Assembly: GCA_037903475.1 (NCBI GenBank) | Contig: JBAJFG010000002.1 | Coordinates: forward strand, 806,001 to 870,000 | Length of the DNA: 64,000 nucleotides | DNA from: Ancylostoma caninum | Taxonomy: Eukaryota > Nematoda > Chromadorea > Rhabditida > Ancylostomatidae | Direction: 5' to 3' | Part shown: positions 1 through 12,448 of the stretch, piece after piece | Layout of the letters: each line of letters starts with the position of its first letter | How positions within the stretch are numbered: the stretch's first letter is position 1 | The notes under the pieces: model-generated | Databases searched by the model: none | Seen by the model: the letters and a program-made list of their open reading frames with translations, nothing else | Told to the model about the DNA's origin: nothing | Made by a program: the position numbers and the translations under genes

Positions 1-3000
1 TTTTGAACCGTTCCCCATAGGTAGAGAAAAAGCGGAATAAACCATGGGTTCTAGGCGGAGCAAACAAATGAGCAAACATTGCACAATATTTTATAGAAGA
101 TGTAGAAAATTAAATTGTAGGTTAGAATATACCTCTCTGAACGAAAGCCAGAAGAATGAAGTGGATGTCTGTGTGTGCGAAAATTTACTTCACTTAGTGC
201 TTTGACTAAATATCGGCAATGATGCCAGTGTTCAAAGTACCACTTCATGTTTCAGGATAGAGCGCGGACTAGCTCATCGATAACAGTCTTGATGTATTCA
301 TATCGGTTACTTATTGCAGACCGTATTGGCAGACCTTGATCCGCGAACCGAACAAAAAGACGGCGAAAGCCTTCTTTCTTCATGCGCCTGCCGATCTCTC
401 TAAAGAAGTGGTCCTATGGTTAAAAGTGTTGAAAGGAACATCATTGTTCTTATTTTCTACACCTACCTCGAAGCTGTGCACAACTTCGGTGCGAATACAC
501 TGCTTCGACTTCGAGGGCTTCAGGGCTTCGCAGCAAGGGACATGATATCGCCCCCCCCCTCCTAATAGGCCATCAATAAGCTGGATTAAGCTTAGAATTG
601 ATATGAAATTTGTGGAGGTTGTACAACCGTGCGAAAAAGGTTCTCACATCCTGGGAGGAGTCTGACAATGAGATAGCAGGATTTCGGGATGAACTCCATG
701 TTGAATCCTTTCTCAAGACGAGACAGAGCCTAAATACCTTTGAACTGTTTGATTTATGCTTATTCATATAAGCCACGTCAGCCAACTCATCTCAGGCCAC
801 TCATCAATGCATTCTGAGACGTTCGCGTAGCACTATCCTCCGCGAAAAGCAGCACTTCTCGCCTATACACCGACAAGTGCTGCTAAATCGTCGTGACTGT
901 ATCAGTACTTGTCATCATTTCGCCCAAAGTTGCCGCTACTTCAGCCCCACAGTGCTCGGGCTTGGCTCCGCTCATACCATCTCACTAATCTATGTATTTC
1001 TATTTTTGCCATAGAGTGCTGCCAAAAGTGCTGTTGCATCCAAATAATCTCGCCCCATAGTGCTGCCAAAACTGTTGTTGCCAGGTCCTCTCTCAGCTCA
1101 CATTCCTGACCTAGTAAAGCGATTAGGCTGCCAAGCCTCGCTCCTAAGTCCCCACGCACCACGATCGCTCCGCTATCGAATGAGCACGGAAGAAAAAATG
1201 GAATTTATTAGAACTAATATCAAACTAAACGCTAAACAAGTAGAATACTAAAACTTTGGACGGGTACTGCGACGAAGTCCTTGTTCTTCAAATGCATATA
1301 CTAAACGCTTCAGAAGACATACGTATATATGAAGTAATTGAGATAAAAGTGCAATAGTAAGAGCATATTGCGTTCAGTGAGCTATGAAAAGATCGAAATA
1401 GAGCGGCCGTGCAAAGCACCTTACGAAAGAGGTACCGAAAGAAATCTCAAAATTCGGTGCGGCTATATATCGATCGTCAGCCTTTTGCGCGTTCGATTCG
1501 TTGAGGGATCTGGAACGAATGTTACATGAATAATGCATTTTTGCGATTCAAATCTTCTGAAATCGATTCCACGTCTGAAACTAAACTTTTGATTTGGCGA
1601 CTTGAGTGCGATCCCCTTCAGTGTGGCTCATAGTTGCGGACGTCGCGAGAAATCACATACTTAAACGCATTCATTTCATTACAAATCTATATTACTGTGG
1701 TGAAATAATGTCGCGCGATCTCGTTGTCAATGATATAAAACATAGTTAAAGTTTTGGCGATGATAAGTAAGCCTTCATCGAGTCGCTGGAACACATTGAA
1801 GCATCGCACATGCGTGCGCAACTCCGCCAGCAGCCTCAGACGTTACTTATCTTCGGCGCGCGGTAAAGTTGCACAATACAAAATAGTGAGGAAGGTGCCC
1901 CTTGCCAACTTTTCTACGCGGCAAGCATAAACAACGCCGGAATAAGCAATTCTACAGGCAGGACAAACAAGAGTTTAAACTAAATAAGGGTAGTGGCATC
2001 AGAGGAACAGAGGATAGACTGGAGAGAGGGCAAAAAGAGAAAGAGAAACGGAAGGAAGCATGGGATGAACAGAAAAGAGCAAAACTGTAGCACTGATGAC
2101 ACACGGTGCTGAGATGGAGTGCGCAAACACTGTAAACCAAAGAACAATCAACAAAGAAAGAGCCCAAGCTTGGAGCAAGGATGAGAGAAGATAAAAAGAA
2201 ACAGGAAGGGGAAACAAACAACACGAAATGAGTCATCAAGGGGCACTTATTTACTTTTAAATCTTTCAACTGGAAAAAAAAAACTTACCTCAGACCGCGG
2301 ATAGCAGGTTGTTAAGGATTCTTACATCGCTGATCCTGTACCCATCACCCAGATATCAAACATTTCTATGCGCAGGCCGCACAAGAAGCCGTACAAACCT
2401 GAAAACAAGTGACGAGCATGCGGACAATTGCAGAATGGAGAAAGGGAAATCCACGAATGGAATTGAATACACACAGAGAGAAAATGACACGAAACAAACG
2501 AACAATAAGAAAAAATGAAAATATGAGAATACACAGATGATAAACAAAAGACCCCACTCTGGGTGAAGAGAATGGAAGGAATTTCGAAAATCAGCGCAGC
2601 ACTCGCGATATCTTCGTGGCAACTAATCAGTACTGCTGAACTTCCCACACCACTTATGAGTACTGTTCACTCCAAAAAAAAAATGGGTGGTCCAAGCCCA
2701 ATGGCGCTGCCTCAAGGCAGCACTACCTCAATAACTACTGCTCTCGCCATTACAGATGACATTTTGCTGCTGCATCCAAAATGTCGGCGGGTCAGGTTGA
2801 ACTCTCGGAGGATAGAGCTGCGCGATTCTCTGAGATTATGGCGGCAGTCGTGTTCCCACAGAAGCACGAAATCGTGGATGACCCACTGTTTTCTCTTGAC
2901 TTGCTCACACCTATGCTCCCCTGCCATTTTGCTGCAACCAGCACAATCAATGCTTACAACAGGTATACTTCTCATAACCCTCACATGAATCGAGCTTCCA

Positions 3001-6000
3001 TCCGTGTCCAAGTGAGTCCTTAAATGAGGACGGAATCGGGAAAGTTATCCTAGCTGATTTCGGCTAACAATGAAATTCCGGTTCTACTCATCTGGATCTG
3101 TCTGTCTGAGCCTCGCCACAAAGGAGCCCCAAGATGTGGATCCTAATATGTCGCGTTTGGGTGCGTATTCGGGATCGGCTTAATGAGAGTAGATGTATGG
3201 AAGAAAATGTTAATATGGACACCCCATGTCTAGCTTGAATGCTTCTCGATAAAAGAACAGCTGACACTGAACTAAAAGCGCTAAGGCCACTAAGCTGTGA
3301 GAGAGGCTAACCCACATTTTGAGGACAGCCTGACCATCTCCGTCGAAGTCTGAGACTTCAATAGCCTCCCCATACAGCTTTAGACGTTTTGGATCAACCA
3401 CCGTTGTTCGAAATACTTGCCTTCGCAGTACTGCTAGGGGAATATATTTGTTTTTGACATCCGTCTCTGAACATTTCGGCATCAAACGACATGTACACAG
3501 TCGTACCGTTTCTTCCAAAAAAGCGACTTCATCACATTACAAACAACGTGAATTGCAGCATGAATTTAGTAAAAAAATTCAACTCGGTTCGGTCTCTCTT
3601 TCTTGCAGTGTGAGATTCCGACAAATCTGCTCCTCCAGTTATCTTGACGAGAACTTAGCGCCTCAAGGGTCGTACCACCTCACCTGCATGGAGCCCCTGT
3701 TTTCCTGGAACTTTGCTTTGGATCTAAAGTGCATATGTAATGAAGCATCAGAAACATACATCCACCAACTTCATGTTGTCTTGGAAGAAGCTTAGCAAAT
3801 CCATGGGAAGAATCTCTACGGTTCTGGAGGAGGCTCTTTTCAAAAGGCGATCACGTAGATCTTATTGGCGCAAATTTCTGTTGCACCCCCTTATCTCGGT
3901 TACCAATATTGAAGTCCACAAAGATATACTTCTACATACTTGCTTCCGCTAGCCCATCCACATGAAGAGCTAACCGCTCTTATATTATACAATGCGGGTC
4001 GCATAGGAGTTTTTCTGTGATCGTTCGAAAACTTACTTCTTACTAAGAAAGACTTACTTTTCTCTTCTCATGTGAATTTATTCGCCATGGATCAGTACAG
4101 CCTACAACAACGCGAGATGTTGGGCTGAATTAGTTCGCCTAATCTCCGAGACTTGCAAATATTGCATACAGCGCACGTACCATTGCTGAAATATAATACA
4201 CTGGAGGCATAGCTGGCTCCATTCGATTATTCTGTTATACCCGGCTATTCCACACTAGCGCGGACGGACGCTGTGATAACTTCAATTATATGAATTCCAA
4301 TAACGAATTTAACTCCCACCAACCAATGATTGGAAATAGGCATGGCTGGATGATATTTTCACACACATATATCTTTCACTTTTATATGTGCAGATTTCCA
4401 GCGGATTTTTCCTGAATCCGAAAAAAGAGCACATGACTTTGAATTGGAGGTAGTGTATCGGCTCATTCTCTATTCTCAAATGTTGACAGGTTGAGGACAA
4501 GCTCGAACTGCTATGTGTGAAATTCTACAAAATAGCCAACAAACCTTTCTACTTGGGCCCAAAGTATTGTTATGGTGGTTGCACTAATAGGCCTGTATTC
4601 TAGGCGTAGAGTACTAAGGTATTATTGGAGTAAAAATGTACTAATGTATTATTGGAGCCAAAAGCCAGAAGAACAGCTACATACATGGAGCTAGAACTCC
4701 AGCTAATTCAACTCAGAATGTTGACTGAGTGAAATAGTGCGCCTTTTTTGCTTGGGTTCGCAGGCATCGGGTTACTGCAGCAATTCGTCTACTAGTGGCG
4801 GAATCTTCTCTGTTACAGTTCGGCAGGATGGAGAATCTAGATGGAACGATTCAATCGGGGTTCCACCAGAAATAGGGAATCTGCTGTTGTCTTACATCTC
4901 ACACAACATTTTTTTTCATACAACCCATTTTTTCACTTCCATTTTAGAGGTTTTGCAGAAGATTCAGTAGGCTGTACAACAACGAATTGAAACGTGGAGC
5001 AGTCATCAACGCTGCGAGCTCAAAATTAATCGTTGGCCTACATCTTGTATGAACCAACGTAAACATCTCCGATCACGTCGCAATATTCAATTTAGAATGA
5101 TATCCTAGAACCTTTAGGAGAGATATTTAGTTTGTTGCAATTTTTTTCATGAACCATGTAGGAGATTTTTTTTTGAGTCGAGTCGCAATTAAAGCACATT
5201 AGTTGTGCCTTGTTGTTGTTTGCTGCTCAATCATTGGTGTTAGCACCCCCTTTGTCATATACCGAACTTCCTCCAAAACTGTTCGAAGTACGGCTGTCGA
5301 CTCGCGTGTCCAATGTCCTTTTGTTTCAATTGTACTGGTCGCTTATTCGCACCCATTTTGTGTTTACTATTCCATAATACATATTTATCCGATATTTATT
5401 CCGATTTCAAATCCCAAGCATGAAAAACAAGTAAGAATTTGGTTAGATCCATGTCCGTTTTGATATTTTGTATGGTTACGAAAAAGTTGCAAAGATGTTT
5501 TTTTTTCTAAAATAAACTTTGCAACTACGTAGTGGCTTTCGAAAGTTTGTAACTCCGTGATGTCACAAAGCTTTTTAAACCATTATGGAGGCCAAGACTT
5601 GTACTACTCAATTTTCAGGGAACATTCTCAATTTGTGGTTCAGTCTAGTGTTTGCAACTGCTCTTATGCAGCGCGGTGAATGAAGGCTTTTGTGCGTTTT
5701 GTTCTTAACACGTTCGCGATCGCGTTCATTTTGATGTCATTTTGACGAGGTTCCTCTCATTTGTCATATCCTAATTAAACACTCAGATTAGTTAATTCCT
5801 TTTAGTAGTGTACTAACAAACATCTAATAAACAATAAACAAAAACCAAAAACAAAAGATACCTAATCTCCGTTCCGTTCCTTCCACTAGATGACCAAAAA
5901 ATCAACCAACCTGTTCTGCTACTGGAATACAGCTTCATTTTATGGGCCCCTTGGAATTGCTGCGGGCCGTCAACGTACATCTAAAACGAGAGAGTATGTG

Positions 6001-6299
6001 CAACACATAGGTGCAGCCATAGAGAAAGAATGAGTCACGAGAGAAGGAGAATAGGAGAGGAGACAAAAGGAAGAAAAAGTGGAAAAAGGAAAGGAAATGC
6101 AAAGAGAAGTCCCAATATCGAAAAATATGATTTTATTATTAAAGGACTGTGCCTGCATGCAGTTCCACAGTAGAATGGCGCGAGATTCGATTTAGTGCAA
6201 AAGTTAACAATGGATGCGTTATGTAACGGTTAGTAGAAACGTTATGTATAAATGCGTCTAAAAATGTGTTCTTACTAAAAAAAGGTGGAATTTTGAATG
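1..6299. other. Gene-poor stretch, nothing identified
   Basis: AT-rich sequence. The longest open frames overlap on both strands around 1952-2648 and 2563-3023 and have no recognisable domain and no convincing splice-site pair, so I do not call them genes. A short poly(C) tract lies near 551-560. No RNA gene or transposon terminus was recognised. Confidence 0.5.
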
Positions 6300-6606
6300 G
6301 AATGGAAAAATTGCTACCTCGTGGGATCACGTGCTCGACTGTTCGTGCACGGGATCCACGCGCCCGAAATGTCGCATGTCCCACGAGGCACTACGCTCAA
6401 AATCGGCTCTTTCGCAAACGTGTTAAGCACGTCCTCTAGCCCGATGCGAAACAGGTCCCACTTTTTTCATAGCAAATTCTTGACAATCTTCTTCTTTTTG
6501 AGATAAAGTAGTGCTCAACACCCAAAAACGTTGTACCATTAGGGTGGTGGTTCTAGTACACGGGTGTTGGAGTGATTTATTATTTGATATACAGGGAACT
6601 GTAAAC

Positions 6607-6830
6607 GGACGCAGACAAGAGTCAGGACCGGGGCGTGGCTCTCTTGGGCAGAGACATGGGCGCTTCGTATGATGAGCGCCTGCGTCTCTGCCCAAGGGAG
6701 TCGTACGGCGGTCCCGACCTCTGTCTACATGTAGGAAACTCCGAATGTGGAGACGCAGACGCACCCTATGCTGAGCTACCGTGACTCTGCTCAAGAGAGC
6801 CGCGCCGCGGTTTCGACTCTTGTCCAGGTA
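6607..6830. repeat. GC-rich fold-back repeat, copy 1
   Basis: An imperfect inverted repeat with arms at about 6608-6663 and 6673-6730, both rich in GAGCC/GGCTC and GCAGAG/CTCTGC words. It is followed at 6751-6830 by another copy of the second arm. A related copy sits at 46547-46667, and both are followed by a GTTTGGAGTTTCCTATA-like string. The structure suggests a MITE-like or fold-back element. No clear target-site duplication was seen and no family can be named. Confidence 0.55.
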
Positions 6831-6896
6831 TGTTTGGAGCTTTCTGTATGTTTGGAGTTTCCTATACATTCTCTGAATTTCTACTTTTCTCATCAG

Positions 6897-7333
6897 CTAA
6901 TGGAAAAGCTAGCCGACGTTGTGTTCACAGCCCGAGCCAGTAAATGAGAAATAATCGGAGCTGATAAAAATCTCAGTGAACTTCAAGGATATTCTATCAG
7001 GTGGGATATCTTTTGAGGTTCATCCTCATCCCTGAGTAACTGGATTCATTTAGATTTCGTGTCGCCGATGGATACTCTGTAGACCAAGGCGCGTTTCTGA
7101 GGGCATTCTGGGAAACGTTCAATACTCACAGTTTAGGTGTTTTTCTCACTCTTTACAAGATGACACGAATTTGTTCTTCATTTTTAGAGATAACAATGAA
7201 CGCACAGCAGATACGCAAAATTTCTTTCCTCTTCTGTGCTGTGTATGATGCTGATTTATATGCGTGCATTATTCTGTGTATTTCTGCACTTCTTCCTTGT
7301 GCCATTTCGAAAAATCCATTCTGTTCCCTATAA
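6897..7333 (+). pseudogene. Unknown three-exon gene fragment with one in-frame TGA
   Basis: Exons 6897-7000, 7054-7136 and 7188-7333 are separated by introns of 53 and 51 bp with GT/AG ends (acceptors CATTTAG and TTTTTAG). The phases agree across both junctions: exon 1 ends in phase 2, exon 2 starts with the missing base, and exon 2 ends in phase 1 and joins exon 3 in frame to a TAA at 7331. Frame-consistent exons with nematode-sized introns suggest real or formerly real coding sequence. An in-frame TGA at 6945 interrupts exon 1, so either it is a pseudogene or translation starts downstream. Exon 2 encodes FRVADGYSVDQGAFLRAF, which I cannot assign to a family. The fold-back repeat at 6607-6830 lies immediately upstream and may have displaced earlier exons. 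Confidence 0.4.
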
Positions 7334-9129
7334 CATCCGTACTTTTGTTGTATTATGATTCGTTCGTTATTATCAGACTACGTAAAAAATGATGCGTTCC
7401 GTTTTGAGAGATAGGGTAAATATTTGTGTGCTTTCTGTTTTTTTTTTTTGCACACTTTGTGGTAGACTGGAAAAGATATGGGCACCATTAGAAGATTTCG
7501 GGAAGATACGCGAAACAACACATCGAATCTCTGTAGAAACTCAGTAGGGACCAGGAAAGCGATCGAGGAGCATGTGCTTCGGGAGCACGAACTGGTGCAG
7601 AACCGATACAGACGATGCAGAAATGAGCTGCATTGGTCTTGGATTTGCATCAGTTCTGTGTGGGATCTGCATAGGTTCTGCATGGGATCTGCATCGGTTA
7701 CAAATGACGGATATGTTTACCAACCCCTTGCAAATCTGATGCAGATTACACACGGAACCGGGTTTCTAGAATTCCTGAGTGGCTATCACCCATTGAAAAC
7801 GCCGATTACTTGTAAAATACTACAAAAGAAACCGAAAGGCCTGTGAATTTTCATCATAGTGCTCCTTATTTCAACATGATAGATCACACAGAGAAGTGCA
7901 ATGAGATCTTTACAGATGATGAGCTTTCCTAGTCCGACGTTTTGTGGTTCCGTATGTGGTTCCGCATTGGCATTTTCTGTCAGGGAATGTAGGCTGAAAT
8001 ATTGCCACTTGTTTTTATTTATATGTGTACAGAGTGATCACAACTGGGAAAACGGAATTTTTGCTTGAACGCTGCCTTTTACTACATCTGGCATGCCTCT
8101 AATAACAAGAATCATCACAAAGAATCAATCTTCATTCTTATGAGGAAATAGGAAGAGCGCAATTGCGGTTTGCAAATGAGCATGAAATGAATTCATTTCA
8201 GGCACTACTGTTATTGTTTCACTTGCTTCTGGGCTTTGCTTACGCGTAGAGGAGAGCAAAAGCAGTGCACGTATTTGAGATCGCCGAATCGCACCCCGTG
8301 CCCTACCTTGACCAGAACATTCCAGCATTCTGACGTTGTTTCTGAACGAAGCCAAAATTGTGGAAATATTGGGTTCTCGGGGAATGATTGGGACACTGCA
8401 AAAATTCTTTCTTGCATCACTCCTCCTTTTTCTTGCCAGCATATGTCGCACATAGTCGCAGCTCCGCCGTGCTGCATTTCCTCTTTCACTTGTTCCAAAT
8501 ACTCGCATCCCTTGTATTTCGGCCATATCGGACTTCACACAATCTAGCCAGCAAGCCTTAGGCCTCCTCCCTTGTGTTGGGTGCAGTCCTGGCTACAGAA
8601 CCATCTTCTCTGCGCTGCACATTTCTAGCAACTGGACTTCTCTCTCATTTTATTTTTTAGTTATCGGTGCGACTCCAAAGGTGAAGCGAAACACTTCATT
8701 CGAGACTTTGTCTTCTAACGTCACACTCATTCACCACCTTAGCATTCGCATTTTCATTGTGAGCAAGAGGGGTAAACGAATTTTCTGCACCCCAAATTTT
8801 AAGTGAGAGAAAATAGAGTCAACGCGGAAAAGCGCCAGCGCTTGTTTTGCATCAACCTAATATTATTTACCGTGGTGCGAAAGTTCAGACCATTTAAGTA
8901 TTCAAACCAAATACCTGTCATTCTTACCACACTTCCTCAAATGCTGCGCACATTCTTTTTGTCAGAATAGGAGTAAACCATTGCGTTGTTTGTGTCACTG
9001 CAATCATCTTTCAAGAGACGAATATTGACCTGGGCTTGATAAGAGTACAATTTTCGTCGGAACACAGAGAGAAATGTAAAGACAGATCAGAAAACAACGC
9101 CTAAACAACAGATTTTTGTGTATTTCAGG
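7334..9129. other. No gene identified; contains ATGCA-type short repeats
   Basis: At about 7600-7700 there are imperfect repeats of a GGATCTGCAT-GGTTCTGCAT type, ending near 7770 in a GGTTTCTAGAATTCCTGAGT string. A similar combination recurs at 43.15-43.34 kb in a related repeat. The rest, including an open frame on both strands at 8125-8547, shows no domain that I recognise. Confidence 0.45.
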
Positions 9130-9382
9130 TGGTAAGAGCGCCGAGATACTTGGCCATGAATGCGCATTAGTTCTCGCAGACAACATTTTGTTATGTCAGA
9201 AAATAGTGAATAATCCCGTAAAGGAATTCGCAGCTGCACTGGACCACCCTGCAATAGTGGACAAATTTGTGAACTGCCGACTGAACGATCTCAACTACTC
9301 GAGAAGGCAGGCTACTTTGCTAGCAAATGTCATCTACCTAACATTATTGCAGCAATCTATGGGAGCTTGGTCCCCACCCTAG
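9130..9382 (+). CDS. Hypothetical exon, function unknown
   Basis: An open frame of about 84 codons starts directly after a good nematode acceptor (GTGTATTTCAG, ending 9129) and runs to TAG at 9380. The composition looks coding-like (for example the stretch GHECALVLADNILLCQ), with no long homopolymers. I do not recognise the product. No upstream exon with a matching donor was found, so it could be a last exon, a fragment or a chance open frame. Confidence 0.28.
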
Positions 9383-10311
9383 GACCAGTTCACTCAGAAT
9401 GGAAGTGTTACTGTAGGGAAGGTTTCTGCGCCTTGAATGTTGTTACAGTCGTCGATGCACGTGGTAGATAGTATTCAGTTTACCATCTCTGCACATGACT
9501 ACATAGTGTAGAACATGAGTAAAATACACGACGAGTTTACCGAGGGCAGCTATTGGTGGAATAGTGAAGAGATAATCTTCGCAAAAGTGCAGGTAGTCGT
9601 GAAAGTTCACACACAGTAAGGGCATGAGGATCAGGAGGGTATTTAGTTTATTTAATTATACATTGATGTCTATTTATTTTTATTTGTTCATTTATTTGCT
9701 CACTCATTTCTTGATTGTTTACTTGTTTACCTATTCTCCACTCATCTTCCATGTTTCTGTGGGGCGCAGAGTGGAATAATCCCCCCCCCCCACTTGCACC
9801 CCTCTCGTCTCTTGTGCGGAATTTAGAAGACTCATCGATTCCCGCGTTTTGAACCAACCGCAATACAGTAAATGGCGATGTGGTCTCGCACGGAAGTCTT
9901 AGGGACGCAAGGGGGAACGTCATTTCACTTCAATTCGAACGCCCGTCATGGAAGTGTTTTTTTGGTTGATGGTTTGTTTGGTTTTTTTTGGTTGATGGTT
10001 TGTTTGGTTCTTTTTTGTTTTGAATTTTGTTTTTTGGTGAGTTTCCTTGAAAGCAGCACCCACAATTGTTGACGCGGTGTCGGCCGCCACTGATTCTTTT
10101 CTGAATAGGTCGACACCGTGCCACATAGGAAACCGCGTGCTACTGATACTCTCTAGCGATGGCTGGCCTGCCGCACCACCTCTGCCGTTTGGAGATCCCT
10201 GCGTGCAGCAGCAGCGCCCCACCACCGTTGTCTGCAAATTCGTTATTTCCATCGACGTTGCGTATAGATATCTTTTGTGCCAATATTGTTTCACATTTCA
10301 TGATCTTGCAG
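9383..10311. other. No gene identified; simple repeats
   Basis: Contains a poly(C) run at about 9781-9791 and, at 9957-10020, two near-identical copies of a roughly 30-bp T/G-rich unit built on TTGGTTGATGGTTTGTTTGG. The overlapping open frames on both strands at 9872-10367 look like shadows of the simple sequence. Confidence 0.5.
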
Positions 10312-10615
10312 ACACTTGTCGTGACCAGTGCGGAATTTATCCGGGCCACAGCTGCAGTGACCAGTAAGTTTCCAGATTTTGTTAGTAAACGTTAATACAA
10401 TACATTGTTGAATTTTCAGAAATGACGTTGTGTTCTGCATACTTGAAATGTGCGGCGCCGCCACTTTGTTCATGCTAAAGAAGAACGTCGGTTTTGCCAT
10501 CAAGATCGTTTCCCAATTGTATGAATTGGGTACAGGGGCTCGAACACACAGTCGGTCCCCTGCTGTTTTTGAGCGACGGGCCCCTGCACACATGCCTATA
10601 TGTGTGCATGTATGA
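10312..10615 (+). CDS. Possible two-exon cysteine-rich protein fragment
   Basis: Exon 10312-10363 lies between acceptor TTGCAG and a strong donor (A|GTAAGT). The 56-bp intron 10364-10419 ends TTTTCAG. The second exon starts at 10420 and stays open in the joined frame to a TGA at 10613. The joined product has Cys spacing C-x3-C-x7-C-x8-C-x5-C around the words CRDQCGIYPGHSC and FCILEMCG, which suggests a small extracellular cysteine-rich module, but I recognise no named family. The upstream exon is not identified. The Helentron-like element begins 33 bp downstream, so the 3' part may have been lost or displaced. Confidence 0.35.
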
Positions 10616-10647
10616 TTGTATTTGTGTCATATGCATTTATATCAAAA

Positions 10648-11739
10648 CCAGTCTGGCCGTCCGGCTGACGCCGGACTTCCAGACTTTTCCTAATGCTCGC
10701 TTCGCTCGCATGGCTTCATCCCTTCTTCATTCAAATAAAGTCACAGCTATTCCACATTTTTTGCTATAATGTGTCCCACACCCTTTCGATTGCTTTTTCT
10801 CATGTAAAAATGCACAAGAGGATTAACCTCCTCGAAGCAATTTTATCATTTGCTCAACTGAAATAGCTTTTTGTAACTAAATATAACCGGTTCAACCTTT
10901 GTTGACCGCAGAAAATGGTCTATCATTCTTTGTTTGTTATAACTGGTCAAGTGATAAGAGTCAGTTAGAACATATAAAGGTGGAGGGTGCGGTGTGTTCA
11001 TAAACAAATGAGAAGAGAAGAACGCGGGAGAGGACGTAAGAAGAAAGGATTCACACGGATTGCATACTAATCCGCGCAGTGGTCTGACATCTAGTTTTTT
11101 TTTAACAATTGATGTTAGACGCCATCAAATCGAGTTAACAAATATGGACCTAACTCATGAACTCATGACATTTCCCTGGTAGCTATATTTTCAGGCGCTC
11201 CTCCACTTTTGAGCGCAGGCGCAGCCCTATCACAGCAGTAGACCCGTCTCCGCCCACTTTAGGCGCCAGCGCACACTTGTCACAGCAGTGGACCCGTCTC
11301 CCCCCACTTTGGGCGCCGGCGCACCCTTACCACAGTAGTGGACCCGTCTCCCCCCACTTTAGGCGCCAGCGCACACTTGTCACAGCAGTGGACCCGTCTC
11401 CCCCCACTTTGGGCGCCGGCGCACCCTTATCACAGTGGTGGACCCGTCTCCCCCCACTTTGGGCGCCGGCGCACCCTTATCACAGTGGTGGACCCGTCTC
11501 CCCCCACTTTGGGCGCCGGCGCACCCTTATCACAGTGGTGGACCCGTCTTCCCCCACTTTGGGCGCCGGCGCACCCTTATCACAGTGGTGGACCCGTCTC
11601 CCGCCACTTTGGGCGCCGGCGCACCCTTATCAGAGTGGTGGACCCGTCTTCCCCCACTTTGGGCGCCGGCGCAGCCCTTCTCCATGGACTCCATTGACGG
11701 ACCCGTTGTACACCATCCGACCTTCTGTTATTATATAGA
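10648..11739 (-). mobile_element. Helentron/Helitron-like non-autonomous element, short copy
   Basis: On the minus strand it starts TCTATATAATAAC (11739) and ends in a hairpin followed by CTGG (10648). The 3' stem is GTCCGGC-GTCA-GCCGGAC nested in GTCTGG/CCAGAC. The bases flanking both ends are T and T in element orientation, which fits the T^T target of Helentrons; CTGG also fits the Helitron CTRR end. It matches the copy at 16871-21924 at about 98% in unique parts. It lacks roughly 150-200 bp just inside the 5' end (TCTATATAATAAC joins directly to AGAAGGTCGG) and has only about nine minisatellite units. At 10768-10779 it carries a single AATGTGTCCCAC, the uninterrupted version of the RTE target site. 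Assignment to Helentrons rests on termini only; no Rep/helicase gene is present. Confidence 0.65.
11204..11690. repeat. 50-bp GC-rich minisatellite, about 9-10 units
   Basis: Tandem units of exactly 50 bp, for example 11433-11482, each containing the palindrome GCGCCGGCGC and the words GACCCGTCTC and CACAGTGGTG. Units at the left side differ (CAGCAGTGG, AGGCGCCAGC), and the central ones are nearly identical. This is the same array as 17139-18783 but shorter and inverted. Confidence 0.95.
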
Positions 11740-11885
11740 ATGATTTACGATACACATTATGAGTTTCCTTTACCTTACTGATGAGTGCAGGAGGAAACTT
11801 ATGATGAAGCTTAGTTTTCGTATAAGGGTAATGCACGAAACGAAAACTAGCTATAGATCCAACTTAAAAAAAACAAAATCACAAC

Positions 11886-12130
11886 ATGACTTCTCATTAC
11901 TCCATAGGCAAAAATCCATATTTCATACTACACAGTGCTGATCCATTGTTTCCTTCGGGAATGATTCCAAATGACGCCATCACGTTGTACTCGATGGATA
12001 AATCTCTGGAGGGAAACAAAACCGTGATTTTACAATCTTTGGTGGAGGTACATGATCGTGTGAAGGAACACAATGAACGCACACGAGCGTAAATGGAGAA
12101 GCAATATGACGTTAAGCACGGTATGGACCC
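11886..12130 (+). pseudogene. LTR-retrotransposon integrase C-terminal fragment
   Basis: The open frame 11886-12092 and its in-frame continuation past a TAA read like the end of a Ty3/Gypsy integrase core: a GKNPYFILHSADPLFP stretch corresponds to the usual TG-x2-PF-x-L-x2-G-x-DP-x2-P pattern. It is followed by a charged helix (VHDRVKEHNERTR) and MEKQYD. There is no RT or RNase H upstream; the Helentron-like copy ends 147 bp before it. The fragment runs up to the outer edge of the left palindrome arm. It is presumably the remnant of the same LTR element whose gag and protease lie in the arms and spacer; that link is inference. Confidence 0.5.
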
Positions 12131-12306
12131 AAAAAGATATCGCGAAAAGTGGTAGCCCTGCTCCGTATATATGCCGCCTGGAAACTCGTAAACACTGTCT
12201 CACCCGTAGGCTGCGGAACTGCCAGTGTAGGACGCTGATCCAACCGCGAAATTTTATATGCGAAAACAGGGCGATTATCAACACATGCAAGTTTATTACA
12301 TCCTTA

Positions 12307-12448
12307 CAAGTGCTCCGACTCGCCTACGCCGAGTCTCGCAACTGTATGCTTCATCAGTTTTGTCGGATGGAAAGTAAAGGTACCTGAGTACACAGGTCCC
12401 GCGAAGCGGGCAAGTGTGTGACCCGCCGGAGGCGAGTCGGAGCACTTG
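12307..12448. mobile_element. MITE-like 142-bp element inside left arm
   Basis: It is bounded by a perfect 19-bp terminal inverted repeat, CAAGTGCTCCGACTCGCCT, with a small internal hairpin around CCCGCGAAGCGGG. The second copy, at 22100-22239 in the right arm, is inverted as expected if it inserted before the arm duplication. No convincing target-site duplication is visible, so the superfamily is open. Confidence 0.7.

Noticed and set aside
2563..3023. 141-codon plus-strand frame as a gene
   Set aside because: Low-complexity Ser/Thr/Leu composition, competing frames on both strands, no splice context or domain.
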